A stretch of DNA of 14,187 bases from CAZIQY01 sp964541605 (lineage in GTDB: Bacteria > Desulfobacterota > Syntrophia > Syntrophales > UBA2185), in contig CAZIQY010000072.1 in assembly GCA_964541605.1 (NCBI GenBank), positions 1-14,187 on the forward strand. Reading direction: 5' to 3'. Made by a program: the position numbers and the translations under genes. The notes beneath the pieces are model-generated. The model saw only the letters and a list, made by a program, of their open reading frames with translations, ran no database searches and had not been told where the DNA came from. Each line of letters begins with the position of its first letter. Positions within the stretch are counted from its first letter, which is position 1. Of the stretch, positions 1 through 8,370 are shown in pieces.

Positions 1-3000
1 CCTTGCTCTCCGGAATTCCTGTATTGGCGTCCCCGATTGTCGGAACCAAGTGGTTTGCCGCGTCCCCGAAAGTAAATACCTCCGGCTTTTTATCAAGCGG
101 GCCATAGTCCTTTTTCTGCCGCGCCTGGGTGATCCACCCGAAGTGCCAGGGCAGCCCGATTTGATGAACAATATTCCCATTTATGACAAACGGTTTGCAG
201 CGCAATGTAACCATCGCGACGGCTTCAACCTCGCCGCGCGCCGAGCTGACGATGCATTTATCGCCGTTCTTAATGCCTCTTTCCTTGGCCAGTTCCAAAC
301 TCATTTCCACGAAATTGCCGGGCTGCATCTCCGCCAGCCACGAGCACCAGCGTGTCATGAGACCTGTCTGCCAGTGTTCGCTGAGACGATATGTCGTGCA
401 TACATACGGGAAGCGCGGATCGCAGGATTCGACATTTGAATACACATCGATATCGGAACCGATGCCGGTTTTATCAAACCGCCGGATGGCGGGATTATGC
501 TTCTGCGCGGACAACAGATTTTTATCCACCGGGCATTCCATCGGTTCGTAATGCTCGGGGAACGGACCATCCGCCAGACCAGGCCCATAGAGACTCGCCA
601 CGCCGTCCGGCTTCATGATGAACGGAGGACGACCGGAACCGGGATCGCCGGCGCCGTCCGGCACATCGCCGCCCCACTTCTCGCCGCTCCACGTGATGAC
701 CGCACGCTTCGGATCCCAGGGCTTGCCCTTGAGATCCACGGAGGCGCCGTTATAAAGAATCCTGCGGTTTACCGGCCAGCTCCATGCCCATTCGGGGTAA
801 AGACCGAGGCCGGTGGGATCACTGTGTCCGCGCCGCATGCCGAGAATGCCCTTGTCTGTCACCGAACCGCAATACACCCACGATCCGGAAGACGTCGATC
901 CGTCGTCCTGAAGCCATGCAAACGTGGGTACCAGATCCCCCTTCTTGAATTCACGGAACTCGCCCTTCTTCGTGGGATTCTCGACCTTCTTGTCCTCCAG
1001 GAAAAATCCGTTGATCTCTGCGGCGACCATCCGGGGATCGTAATGGAAATGCTTTCCAACCATCTTGCCGTAGGGCCAGGTCAGTTTCGTAATGGCCTCT
1101 TTATGAGGGCCGCCATTCTTCTCATAGAGTTCCTTTAATCTGAGAAGAATCTCACTCATGATGTCGCCGTCCGGAAGTGCAATCCCCAGCGGATTGACGG
1201 CCTTGTAACGCCACTGATGCCATCGTCCGCTGTTGGTGATGCTGCCTTCTTTCTCCGCCATAGCAGCGCAGGGCAGCATGAATACTTCTGTTTTGACCTT
1301 TTTGGGATCCATGCCGGGGCCTCTCCAGAAAGAACCGGTTTCATTGTCGTACAGGTTGACATTGACCATCCAGTCGAGCTTGGCAAGCGCTTTACGTACC
1401 TTATTGGAGTGAGCGCCGCTGCATGCCGGGTTCATGCCCCAGGCAAAGAAGCCGGTGAAATTTTCCTTGTACATCTGGTCGAAGATCATCAACCAGGAGC
1501 AGTTTTGGCCTTCATCAAGCTTGGGCATCGTTTGATAAGCTTCTTCGAGCGTCATATTTTTCCCATACATGGAACGCAGGAAACCGGCAACGTACTTGGG
1601 TTTGTTCTTCCACCAGTTAAGACTGTCTTTTTCCTTGGTTGCGGGAGTATGCTTTGCATTGTAGGCCGCAAGAGTCGGCAGGGATGCCGTCGGAGTGGCC
1701 AGATAGCCCGTCCAGATATGGTATAGCAGTCCATGATCTGTAGAGCCCTGCACATTGCCCTCGCCTCTCATCGCCGCGACGCCGCCGCCCGGGATGCCGA
1801 CATTGCCCAAGAGCAACTGGATGATGGCCATCGTCCGAATATTCTGAACGCCGACGGTGTGCTGGGTCCAGCCCATGGCGTAAAGCTCAACACCGGCGCG
1901 GTCGGGCTTGCCGGTTGAACCGTAAAGTCTGTAAACTTCGATGAGCTTCTCAACCGGCGTCCCCGTGATCTTGGAAACCGTTTCCGGCGTATACCGGGAA
2001 TAGTGTTTTTTCAGGAGCTGCATGACGCAGTTTGGGTCCTGCATAGACATGTCTTTTTTGACCCTGCCGCTTGCATCCGTCTGATATGTCCAGGTTGCTT
2101 TTTCATACTTGGCGCCGACGAGACCTGAAAAAACCCCGTTATTGTCCCCGGGAAGTTTGAAGGCGGGATTCACGAGGAACGTGGCATTGGTATAGTGTTT
2201 TACGTACTCTTCAAAGTACAGCTTGTTGTCGATGATGTGTTTGATCATACCGCCCAGAAACGCGATGTCCGTTCCCGACCGCAGAGAGGCGTACACGTGG
2301 GCTCTCGAAGCAGACTGGGTAAAGCGCGGATCAACGCAAATAATCTTCGCGCCCCTTTTGTCAACCGCTTCTTGTATCCATTTAAAAGAAATGGGATGGT
2401 TCGAAGCAGGATTAGCGCCCATAATGAGAATCACATCACTGTTTCTCATATCAATCCAGTGATTGGTCATTGCGCCGCGTCCGAACGATTCCGCCAGGGC
2501 GGGAACAGTAGAGCTGTGGCAGATGCGCGCCTGATGCTCAATATAAACAAGCCCGAGCGCCCTGACAAATTTTTGGTAGGTGAAACACTCTTCGTTGTCC
2601 AGCGCCGCGCTGCCGACCGAGGCAATGCCTTCCGTGCGGTTGACGATTTCACTTTTTGCGTTGGTTCTCTTGAAACTGGCATCGCGACTTTTTTTGATGT
2701 TTTCGGCAATCCTGTCCAGCGCCCATTCCCATTCCACCTCTCTCCATTGGGTGGAAAAAGGCTCACGGTACAGCGGTTTGGTCAGGCGGTTTTTATTGTC
2801 CAACATCTGATAGATGGAACCGCCTTTGCTGCACAAAGCGCCTTTGTTGATGGGACTGTCCGGATCGCCCTCCGTGTTGATAACCTTCCCGTCGCGCGAG
2901 GATACAATGATGCTGCATCCAACGGCACAGTAAGGGCAAATCGTGGTTGTCTCCTTCGCGTATTTGATCTTCAGGGGTTGGGCATAGGCGGATATGGGCT

Positions 3001-3076
3001 TCAGGCTGATACCGACGCCGCTTGCCGCAAGGACTGCACCGGAGATCTTCAAGAAACCTCTTCTGCTGATATCCAT
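1..3076 (-). CDS. fdnG: Formate dehydrogenase-N type catalytic (alpha) subunit, Tat-exported, C-terminus cut by window edge
   Basis: Catalytic subunit of a periplasm-facing, membrane-bound formate dehydrogenase that interconverts formate and CO2 at a Mo- or W-bis-pyranopterin site. The frame is open from the ATG at 3076 to the window edge (about 1025 codons). By comparison with the paralogue at 10687-13755 only about 15 residues are missing. The N-terminus is a Tat signal (SRRGFLK, hydrophobic stretch, cleavage near AYA-Q at residue 32). Next comes a [4Fe-4S] site (C47, C50, C54, C82), then the molybdopterin oxidoreductase domain. The metal ligand is Cys186 (TGC) in the motif ARICHSS, where E. 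coli FdnG has selenocysteine. A C-terminal dinucleotide-binding domain follows (motif PTIGDANT near the edge). A ribosome site AAAGGAG lies about 9 nt before the ATG. Leader L1 lies about 200 nt upstream, and a terminator separates the gene from fdhA. Partner subunits probably lie left of the window (inference). Confidence 0.95.
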   Translation of the reverse strand, partial: MDISRRGFLKISGAVLAASGVGISLKPISAYAQPLKIKYAKETTTICPYCAVGCSIIVSSRDGKVINTEGDPDSPINKGALCSKGGSIYQMLDNKNRLTKPLYREPFSTQWREVEWEWALDRIAENIKKSRDASFKRTNAKSEIVNRTEGIASVGSAALDNEECFTYQKFVRALGLVYIEHQARICHSSTVPALAESFGRGAMTNHWIDMRNSDVILIMGANPASNHPISFKWIQEAVDKRGAKIICVDPRFTQSASRAHVYASLRSGTDIAFLGGMIKHIIDNKLYFEEYVKHYTNATFLVNPAFKLPGDNNGVFSGLVGAKYEKATWTYQTDASGRVKKDMSMQDPNCVMQLLKKHYSRYTPETVSKITGTPVEKLIEVYRLYGSTGKPDRAGVELYAMGWTQHTVGVQNIRTMAIIQLLLGNVGIPGGGVAAMRGEGNVQGSTDHGLLYHIWTGYLATPTASLPTLAAYNAKHTPATKEKDSLNWWKNKPKYVAGFLRSMYGKNMTLEEAYQTMPKLDEGQNCSWLMIFDQMYKENFTGFFAWGMNPACSGAHSNKVRKALAKLDWMVNVNLYDNETGSFWRGPGMDPKKVKTEVFMLPCAAMAEKEGSITNSGRWHQWRYKAVNPLGIALPDGDIMSEILLRLKELYEKNGGPHKEAITKLTWPYGKMVGKHFHYDPRMVAAEINGFFLEDKKVENPTKKGEFREFKKGDLVPTFAWLQDDGSTSSGSWVYCGSVTDKGILGMRRGHSDPTGLGLYPEWAWSWPVNRRILYNGASVDLKGKPWDPKRAVITWSGEKWGGDVPDGAGDPGSGRPPFIMKPDGVASLYGPGLADGPFPEHYEPMECPVDKNLLSAQKHNPAIRRFDKTGIGSDIDVYSNVESCDPRFPYVCTTYRLSEHWQTGLMTRWCSWLAEMQPGNFVEMSLELAKERGIKNGDKCIVSSARGEVEAVAMVTLRCKPFVINGNIVHQIGLPWHFGWITQARQKKDYGPLDKKPEVFTFGDAANHLVPTIGDANTGIPESK

Positions 3077-3280
3077 AAACAGTAACTCCTTTCCTTATGT
3101 AGTTCTTTTCCTTGGCGTATAACCAAAAAAGCTTTTATAAAACGTAGATCGTTTTCTCCCCTATCCCGCACCGCCTCATTCACATCGAATTCATTCGGAA
3201 AACACGAAACAATCTTTCGCCTTCCGTACACAATGAGACGAGTCCGCACACATTGCGACAGTGTTTAGTATAGAGTGTAA

Positions 3281-3471
3281 GAGAGAAAAAGATATGGACA
3301 TGGACACTCTTGCCATGGTTAGCCCTTTACCAGTCTAACCATGGTAAAATTCCACAAGGTTAGAGAGGAAAGGAGCAGAGCAAAGCATTCAGGAGCGCTG
3401 CACGAGCTCCCCGAATTCTTCCTCAAATTAATATGATTGTTGCTGTGTTCTTAACCATCGTTTCCATAATG
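3281..3471 (-). promoter_or_regulatory. Conserved FDH leader, copy L1 (candidate cis-regulatory RNA)
   Basis: On the minus strand, in the direction of the fdnG-like gene starting at 3076. The 86-nt core (3386-3471) aligns without gaps to cores L2 (6665-6750) and L3 (14051-14136); L1 and L2 differ at about 13 positions. The core ends in a bulged hairpin at 3387-3416 with flanking ATTC/GAAT arms. After a diverged stretch come an inverted repeat at 3313-3344 and a pyrimidine-rich tail containing TCCATGTCCAT, also present in L3. Presence in the same orientation upstream of all three FDH catalytic genes suggests a regulatory role. Whether it acts as RNA or as a DNA operator is inference, and I see no convincing match to a known riboswitch family. 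Confidence 0.6.
3313..3348 (-). repeat. Perfect 10-bp inverted repeat with an overlapping alternative hairpin
   Basis: CCATGGTTAG (3313-3322) and CTAACCATGG (3335-3344) form a perfect inverted repeat with a 12-nt loop. An alternative 7-bp pairing, TTTACCA (3326-3332) with TGGTAAA (3342-3348), uses part of one arm and the loop, so the two hairpins cannot coexist. It lies in L1 where L2 and L3 carry their second hairpin, but its sequence is unrelated to theirs. No strong U-run follows directly. Confidence 0.6.
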
Positions 3472-3602
3472 AAATACCGTTACATCCTTTTACCCCGCTC
3501 CTGCTCCTTTCCAGTCTGCGGGAAAAGTCTAATAAATTCCAGAGACGCGATACCCGCGTCCCCGTTTCCAATATGTTATTTTCATAATCACAAGCTAAAT
3601 AT

Positions 3603-3642
3603 GAGGGTGAAGGAAAATCCCGATGTCTCTTCCTTCACCCTC
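3603..3642 (-). terminator. Transcription terminator hairpin after the cytoplasmic formate dehydrogenase gene
   Basis: A perfect 13-bp stem (3603-3615 with 3630-3642, GAGGGTGAAGGAA and its complement) with a 14-nt loop starts 6 nt after the stop codon of the gene at 3649-6345. On the minus strand the stem is followed by ATATTTAG, so the U-tract is weak, but position and stem strength fit a terminator. It implies that the downstream fdnG-like gene is transcribed separately from a promoter in or before L1. Confidence 0.7.
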
Positions 3643-3648
3643 TGTTCC

Positions 3649-6345
3649 TTATGCCTTTTCTACCTGTACGGCGCAAACCTTAAATTCAGGAATCTTGGCG
3701 ATTGGATCGAGCGCGGGATTGGTCAGGATATTCACCGGAGCTTCCCGGAAATGGAAGTTCATGAAGATCGTTCCGCCAGGTACACGTTCCGTCACAGTAG
3801 ATTTCACCTGAAGGGAACCGCGCCGCGATGAAACCTTCGCGAACTGACCGTCTTTGATTCCGAGTTTTTCCGCGTCTTTCGGGTTAATCTCCACAAGGCT
3901 CTCCGGACACCTCTCCGTAATACCTTTCGATAAGCGGGACATCGTTCCCGTGTGATACTGATAAAGGACTCGTCCCGTCGTCATGACAAATGGGTAATCC
4001 TTATCCGGGACTTCCGCGGGCGGTTTGAATTCAATGGCGCTGAAGAGACCCAACCCTCTGGTGAACCTGTCCACGTGGAGGATCGGTGTTCCCGGATGGG
4101 TTGTGTTGGGACAGGGCCACTGAAGGCCTTCCTTTTCGATCCTGTCGTAGGTGATTCCCGCGTAACTCGGCGTCAGCGTATTCACCTCTTTCATGATATC
4201 TCCCGGATCGGCATAGCTCATGGGATACCCCATCTTTGTGGCGAGTTCGGAAATGATTACCCAATCCGCCTTCGCCTGACCGGGGACCTCAACGGCCTTC
4301 CTGATCCGCTGCACCCGCCGTTCCGTATTTGTGAAGGTGCCGTCTTTTTCCGCGAAGGAGGCGGCAGGCAGGACAACGTGGGCAAGCTGAGCAGTTTCTG
4401 AAAGGACAATGTCCTGGACAACCAAAAGATCCAGATGGTTCAAAGCCTCTTTTGCATGGGTCAAATCAGGATCGGACAGCATGGGGTTTTCACCCATCAC
4501 ATACAGGGCCTTGATTTTCCCATCATGGGCGGCGTTTAAAGTTTCAACGATGGTAAGACCCGGCTTCGGCGGAAGGGATACCCCCCATGCCTTTTCGAAC
4601 TTCGCCCGCGCCTCATCGTTCGCAATGGCCTGGTAACCGGTGTAGACAATCGGCAGCGCTCCCATATCACAGGAACCCTGGACGTTGTTCTGGCCTCGCA
4701 GAGGATTCACGCCTCCCCCTTCAACGCCCACATTCCCGCAGAGCATGGAAAGGTTGGCGCAGGACTTGACATTGTCAACCCCGGTCGTGTGCTGGGTAAT
4801 GCCCATGCTGAAGAAAATAGAGGCAGCGCCCGCCTCCGCGTACATCCTGGCCGCCTTCTTTATATCTTCCGCGGGCACTCCCGTAATCTCTGCAGCATAC
4901 TTGGGTGTGTATTTTTCTACAACTTTCTTCATTTCCTCGAAACCCTCCGTACGGGTTTCAACATACTGCTTATCATAAAGCCCTTCAGAGAGAATAACGT
5001 TCATCATGCCGTTTAAGAGGGCGACATCGGTGCCGGGCCTCTGGCAGAGCCAGAGAGCGGCGTATTTCACCAGGGCAATTTCCCTCGGATCGGCGACGAT
5101 CAATTTCGCGCCGTTCTCGCGGACGGCCTTTTTTATCTTCATGCCGATGACGGGATGCTGTTCCGTCGTATTGCTTCCGATGACGAAAATAGTTTTGCAA
5201 AATTCAGTTTCATCGATGGAATTGGTCATCGCGCCGCTTCCGAATGTTATGGCCAATCCGGCCACTGTGGATGCGTGACAGAGACGGGCGCAGTGATCGA
5301 CATTGTTAGTACCAATCACCGTTCTTATAAATTTCTGGAAGAGATAGTTTTCCTCATTAGTTACCCGCGCGGAAGAAAACCCCGCGATACTGTCAGGACC
5401 ATTCGCTTTTTTGATCGCCGCCAGTTTTTCCGAGATGTAGCTGTATGCCTCATCCCAGGTTGCTTCTTTCAATTCCCCGTCTTTTCTGATCAGGGGGGTT
5501 TTCAGACGTTCGGGACTCTGGACGAAATCCATGCCGAACCTTCCCTTGACGCAAAGGCTTCCCTGATTCGGCGTGCCGTACTCTCGATTTCCGGTCACCT
5601 TAACGATTTTGCCGTTGTGAATATTGAGATCCATCTGGCAGCCCACGCCGCAGTATGTGCAGGTGGTGCGAACCTTTTTCAGATCCCAGGGTCGTCCCTG
5701 GAATCGCGCCTGCTTGAAGGTAAGGGCGCCCACAGGGCACGAGTCGACACACTCGCCGCAGAAGAAGCATTCGGAATCGATATAGTCCCGGTCAAATGCC
5801 GGTCCCACCTTGGCTCTAAAACTTCTCATGGAGAAATCCAAAACTTCATTGACCTGAATCTCGTTGCATGCCCGGACACAGCGGCCGCAGAGAATACATT
5901 TGTTCATGTCCCGCTGGATCATTGAATTGGTCATTTCAATTGGATAACCGGGCGGAGCAATCTCAAACCGGGGTTTCTCTATCCCCAGCCAGTAAACCAG
6001 ATTCTGTAATTCGCAATTCCCGTTCTGCTCGCAGGTCAGACAGTTGTGATCACCGGAAGACCAGAGCAGCTCGACGACCAGTCTCTGCGCTGCCTTTACT
6101 GCCGGAGTCTCCGTCTTGATGACCATGCCCGGGTTTATGGGCATGCAGCAGGAAGCCACCAGCGTTCGCGCTCCCTGCACCTCAACGACGCACACGCGGC
6201 AGGCGCCGACATTCGTTGTCTTTGCCAAATGGCACAACGTCGGTATGAATATGCCGTTGTCGCGGGCAACTTCAAGAATGGTTTGCCCGGGTGTCGCCTG
6301 TACCTCCTTCCCGTCGATCGTTACCGCAATCTTGTTCTGTCCCAT
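3649..6345 (-). CDS. fdhA: NuoG-like formate dehydrogenase alpha subunit, cytoplasmic, cysteine type
   Basis: 898 residues, no signal peptide. Oxidises formate, or reduces CO2, in the cytoplasm and passes electrons through a chain of FeS clusters. Order: [2Fe-2S] ferredoxin domain (C38, C49, C52, C66); NuoG-type His-Cys cluster (H100, C102, C105, C111); two [4Fe-4S] clusters (C150, C153, C156, C160 and C193, C196, C199, C203); the FDH cluster beginning C229, C232, C236; the molybdopterin domain; and a C-terminal dinucleotide-binding domain ending in NPALDPIAKIP. The metal ligand is Cys356 (ARLCHAS). Relatives normally pair with NuoE/NuoF-like flavin subunits for NAD or ferredoxin coupling, but none is encoded here. 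The start is supported by GGAAGGAG 7 nt upstream. Leader L2 lies 215-405 nt upstream and a terminator follows closely. The electron acceptor cannot be read from this window. Confidence 0.95.
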   Translation of the reverse strand: MGQNKIAVTIDGKEVQATPGQTILEVARDNGIFIPTLCHLAKTTNVGACRVCVVEVQGARTLVASCCMPINPGMVIKTETPAVKAAQRLVVELLWSSGDHNCLTCEQNGNCELQNLVYWLGIEKPRFEIAPPGYPIEMTNSMIQRDMNKCILCGRCVRACNEIQVNEVLDFSMRSFRAKVGPAFDRDYIDSECFFCGECVDSCPVGALTFKQARFQGRPWDLKKVRTTCTYCGVGCQMDLNIHNGKIVKVTGNREYGTPNQGSLCVKGRFGMDFVQSPERLKTPLIRKDGELKEATWDEAYSYISEKLAAIKKANGPDSIAGFSSARVTNEENYLFQKFIRTVIGTNNVDHCARLCHASTVAGLAITFGSGAMTNSIDETEFCKTIFVIGSNTTEQHPVIGMKIKKAVRENGAKLIVADPREIALVKYAALWLCQRPGTDVALLNGMMNVILSEGLYDKQYVETRTEGFEEMKKVVEKYTPKYAAEITGVPAEDIKKAARMYAEAGAASIFFSMGITQHTTGVDNVKSCANLSMLCGNVGVEGGGVNPLRGQNNVQGSCDMGALPIVYTGYQAIANDEARAKFEKAWGVSLPPKPGLTIVETLNAAHDGKIKALYVMGENPMLSDPDLTHAKEALNHLDLLVVQDIVLSETAQLAHVVLPAASFAEKDGTFTNTERRVQRIRKAVEVPGQAKADWVIISELATKMGYPMSYADPGDIMKEVNTLTPSYAGITYDRIEKEGLQWPCPNTTHPGTPILHVDRFTRGLGLFSAIEFKPPAEVPDKDYPFVMTTGRVLYQYHTGTMSRLSKGITERCPESLVEINPKDAEKLGIKDGQFAKVSSRRGSLQVKSTVTERVPGGTIFMNFHFREAPVNILTNPALDPIAKIPEFKVCAVQVEKA

Positions 6346-6559
6346 TTTACACTCCTTCCAAATTATGAATTATGATTTACGAGTCACAATAACTACCCTG
6401 ATTGTGAGCTGCAGAGAGATTTCTCTTTACTCTTCAGTTTTCCAGTATGATAACTTACGGAAGAACGGGGGACGCCGGAAAATGGACAAGAGGCTCCCTC
6501 CCGAGGTCCAGCGCAAGCGAAGATATTGAGACAAATACAGTGCGTCTGGTGAAAATAAA
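6346..6559. other. Intergenic stretch between leader L2 and the cytoplasmic FDH gene
   Basis: About 210 nt of untranslated leader on the minus strand between L2 and the ribosome site of the gene starting at 6345. It contains a small direct repeat (two ATTATGA-like units near 6362-6376) and small overlapping reading frames without recognisable protein character. I see no further gene or clear promoter here. Confidence 0.5.
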
Positions 6560-6750
6560 TCGGAATAAAAGAAAAGGGCATGGATAATCTCCGCAAATGC
6601 TCCCGTCATCCGGACTCACCTGCGAAGAAATTCACACGTCAGGCCGGTGATGGACAGAGGCGTCCATTCAGGGGAACTGCACGAGTTCCCCGAATTTTTC
6701 CTCAGATTAAGATGAATGCTGCTGTTTTCTTAAATTTCGTTTCCATAATG
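6560..6750 (-). promoter_or_regulatory. Conserved FDH leader, copy L2 (candidate cis-regulatory RNA)
   Basis: Minus strand, upstream of the NuoG-like FDH gene. The core 6665-6750 contains the bulged hairpin 6666-6695: an 8-bp GGGGAACT/AGTTCCCC stem, loop CGTGC, a bulged T, and an outer ATTC/GAAT. A second hairpin, 6590-6626, has outer arms TTCGCA/TGCGGA on the minus strand, including a U-G wobble where L3 has C-G, and a short inner stem. The tail TCCATGCCC followed by a pyrimidine-rich run matches the position of the equivalents in L1 and L3. Conservation between L2 and L3 extends across the whole element. Function is inferred from position. Confidence 0.6.
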
Positions 6751-7082
6751 CATCTTTTGAGAATTGATTCCTGTTCTTGCCGGACGGATTTAAAAGGATC
6801 GCAAATACGCGCCACCATATGAAAGATGTGGTTCCCCATACAATTTTTATCTCTTCATGTCAAGCAATAATGGCAATTATTATCAAAGATTTCAGTGATA
6901 TATGTCATTTTTGATATAGGTGTTTTATCTCTCAAATATCAACAGGTTCCGTCTCCCTTCCCCCATCATAACTTGTATCGATAATCAACTGAAGATTATA
7001 ACTTTTTGGAATTTGACTTATTCTCTTTTTTCATTTACTGAAAACATTACAAAATCAAAGTATTGAATAAAAGGAGAAAACA
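6751..7082. promoter_or_regulatory. AT-rich divergent regulatory region between leader L2 and the double-cubane protein gene
   Basis: About 330 nt, markedly more AT-rich than the genes. It must hold the plus-strand promoter for the gene at 7083 and probably the minus-strand promoter for L2. Visible elements: a CRP/FNR-like dyad AGTGA-N6-TCATT at 6894-6909; a 6-bp inverted repeat AATAAT/ATTATT near 6866-6881; a possible -35 box TTGACT at 7013-7018 without a convincing -10; and the ribosome site AAAGGAG about 6 nt before the ATG. I could not place either promoter with confidence. Confidence 0.4.
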
Positions 7083-8360
7083 ATGAGTGAAGATTACCGT
7101 TCGATGTGGAAGGATTTAGGACTTGATCTTACCGCCCACGACGCCCTGTTGGCCGTTTTGGGAAAAGGCTACCAGGATATTTATTTATCACAAAAAAATC
7201 GACCGGAAGGGATGGCGTATTTTGATTTCGTGATGAGCGAAGTTCATGGATTGAGGATCAAGGAACTGGTGGATGAAAAACAAGCCGGCAGAAAAATCAT
7301 TGGGTCTTATTGTGTTTTTGTTCCTGAGGAAATTGTGCTGGCTGCCAATGCCACTTTGGTAGGCTTGTGCTCAGGCGCCGATTTTGCCGTGGAAGAAGTT
7401 GAAAAGCTTTTACCCCGCAACACCTGCGCTTTGATCAAATCATCGTTTGGTTTCAAACTCGGCAAGGTATGTCCCTATCTGGAAAGCGCGGACATGGTCG
7501 TTGGCGAAAACACCTGTGACGGCAAGAAAAAGGCTTATGAAACATTAAATGCATTGGTAAAAAAACTCTATGTCATGGACTTGCCGCAAGTCAAATCCGA
7601 ACAGGGCAAAGCGCTTTTAAAAGCAGAATACAACCGTTTCAAGACCGAAGTTGAAAAACTTACCGGCGTCCCTATCACTGTCGCATCACTGAAGCAGGCA
7701 ATTCAAACGGTGAATGCGAAACGCGCCGCCATCCATCGCCTTTCCTCGTTGCGAAAGGCAAACCCGTCTCCCATATCCGGTCTGGATGCTTTGTTGGCAA
7801 ATCAGGTCTTTTTTTACGATAATCCCGCGCGCTTTACCGAATCGGTCAACAAAATATGCGATGAACTCGAAAAACGCATTGCCCGGAAACAAGGCGTTTC
7901 CCCTGAAAAGACGCCGCGAATCCTTTTATCGGGTTGTCCGATGGCGGTTCCCAATTGGAAACTGCCATGGATTATTGAAACCTCCGGAGCGGTCATTGTG
8001 GGTGAAGAATCCTGCGTGGGAGAACGGGGAACGCGAAATCTTACCGATAATTCCGGCAATACAATCGATGACCTCATGAATGCAATCGTCGATCATTATT
8101 TTAAGGTGGACTGCGCCATTTTTACCCCCAACCCGGATCGCTTCAATCACATTACCGAAATGTTTGAAACCTACAAAGCAGACGGAGTTATTCATTACAG
8201 CCTCCAGTTTTGCCAACCGTATCTCATGGAATCAATGCCCGTCGAAAAAGCGCTGGAAGAGAAAAATATCCCCACATTGCGCATTGAAACCGATTACAGC
8301 ATGGAGGATGTCGGTCAGCTCAAGACGCGGGTTGAAGCGTTTGTGGAACAATTAAAATAG
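7083..8360 (+). CDS. Double-cubane-cluster anaerobic reductase (HgdB/FldB-related, 2-hydroxyacyl-CoA dehydratase superfamily)
   Basis: 425 residues, cytoplasmic. It belongs to the 2-hydroxyacyl-CoA dehydratase D-subunit superfamily and resembles the stand-alone double-cubane cluster proteins (known from Carboxydothermus) that bind an [8Fe-9S] cluster and reduce small substrates at very low potential, rather than the two-subunit dehydratases. Candidate cluster cysteines fall in typical contexts: C77 (GSYC before a PEE motif), C115, C145 (NTCDGKKK), C285 (SGCP), C311 (EESCVGERG) and C377 (FCQP). Other cysteines are C96 and C130. A ribosome site AAAGGAG sits about 6 nt before the ATG. The activase gene follows after 10 nt, so the two form an operon. 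No second dehydratase subunit, CoA-transferase or acyl-CoA gene is adjacent, which favours the double-cubane reductase reading over a fermentative dehydratase. Physiological substrate unknown. Confidence 0.9.
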   Translation: MSEDYRSMWKDLGLDLTAHDALLAVLGKGYQDIYLSQKNRPEGMAYFDFVMSEVHGLRIKELVDEKQAGRKIIGSYCVFVPEEIVLAANATLVGLCSGADFAVEEVEKLLPRNTCALIKSSFGFKLGKVCPYLESADMVVGENTCDGKKKAYETLNALVKKLYVMDLPQVKSEQGKALLKAEYNRFKTEVEKLTGVPITVASLKQAIQTVNAKRAAIHRLSSLRKANPSPISGLDALLANQVFFYDNPARFTESVNKICDELEKRIARKQGVSPEKTPRILLSGCPMAVPNWKLPWIIETSGAVIVGEESCVGERGTRNLTDNSGNTIDDLMNAIVDHYFKVDCAIFTPNPDRFNHITEMFETYKADGVIHYSLQFCQPYLMESMPVEKALEEKNIPTLRIETDYSMEDVGQLKTRVEAFVEQLK

Positions 8361-8370
8361 GCTCAATCTG

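Noticed and set aside
497..1138. Long plus-strand open frames opposite the fdnG-like gene (also 2195-3085, 5155-5925, 11752-12315 and 12691-13422)
   Set aside because: They are antisense to clearly conserved FDH genes, have no ribosome sites or domain character, and are explained by codon bias of the opposite strand.
3049..3249. 66-residue minus-strand frame before the gene starting at 3076
   Set aside because: It overlaps the start of the fdnG-like gene in another frame, has no family character and no convincing ribosome site.
3267..3272. TATACT as a -10 box for the gene starting at 3076
   Set aside because: No acceptable -35 hexamer lies 16-18 nt upstream, so a promoter call is not supported.
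6393..6609. Two overlapping small minus-strand frames of 60-67 residues between L2 and the cytoplasmic FDH gene
   Set aside because: They use two different frames, show no conserved protein features, and partly overlap the leader tail.
6666..6695. Sigma-54 promoter in the GGGGAACTCGTGC block
   Set aside because: The GG to GC spacing does not fit the -24/-12 consensus, and the block is better explained as one arm of a hairpin.
6560..6750. Assignment of the leaders to the Moco riboswitch
   Set aside because: Position before molybdoenzyme genes is suggestive, but I could not match the leaders' order of stems and conserved bases to what I recall of the Moco consensus. A covariance-model search is needed, so I left it unassigned.
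6782..6794. 13-mer GGACGGATTTAAA shared in inverted orientation with 9190-9202
   Set aside because: One or a few 13-base matches are expected by chance in a window of this size, and flanking bases do not extend the match.
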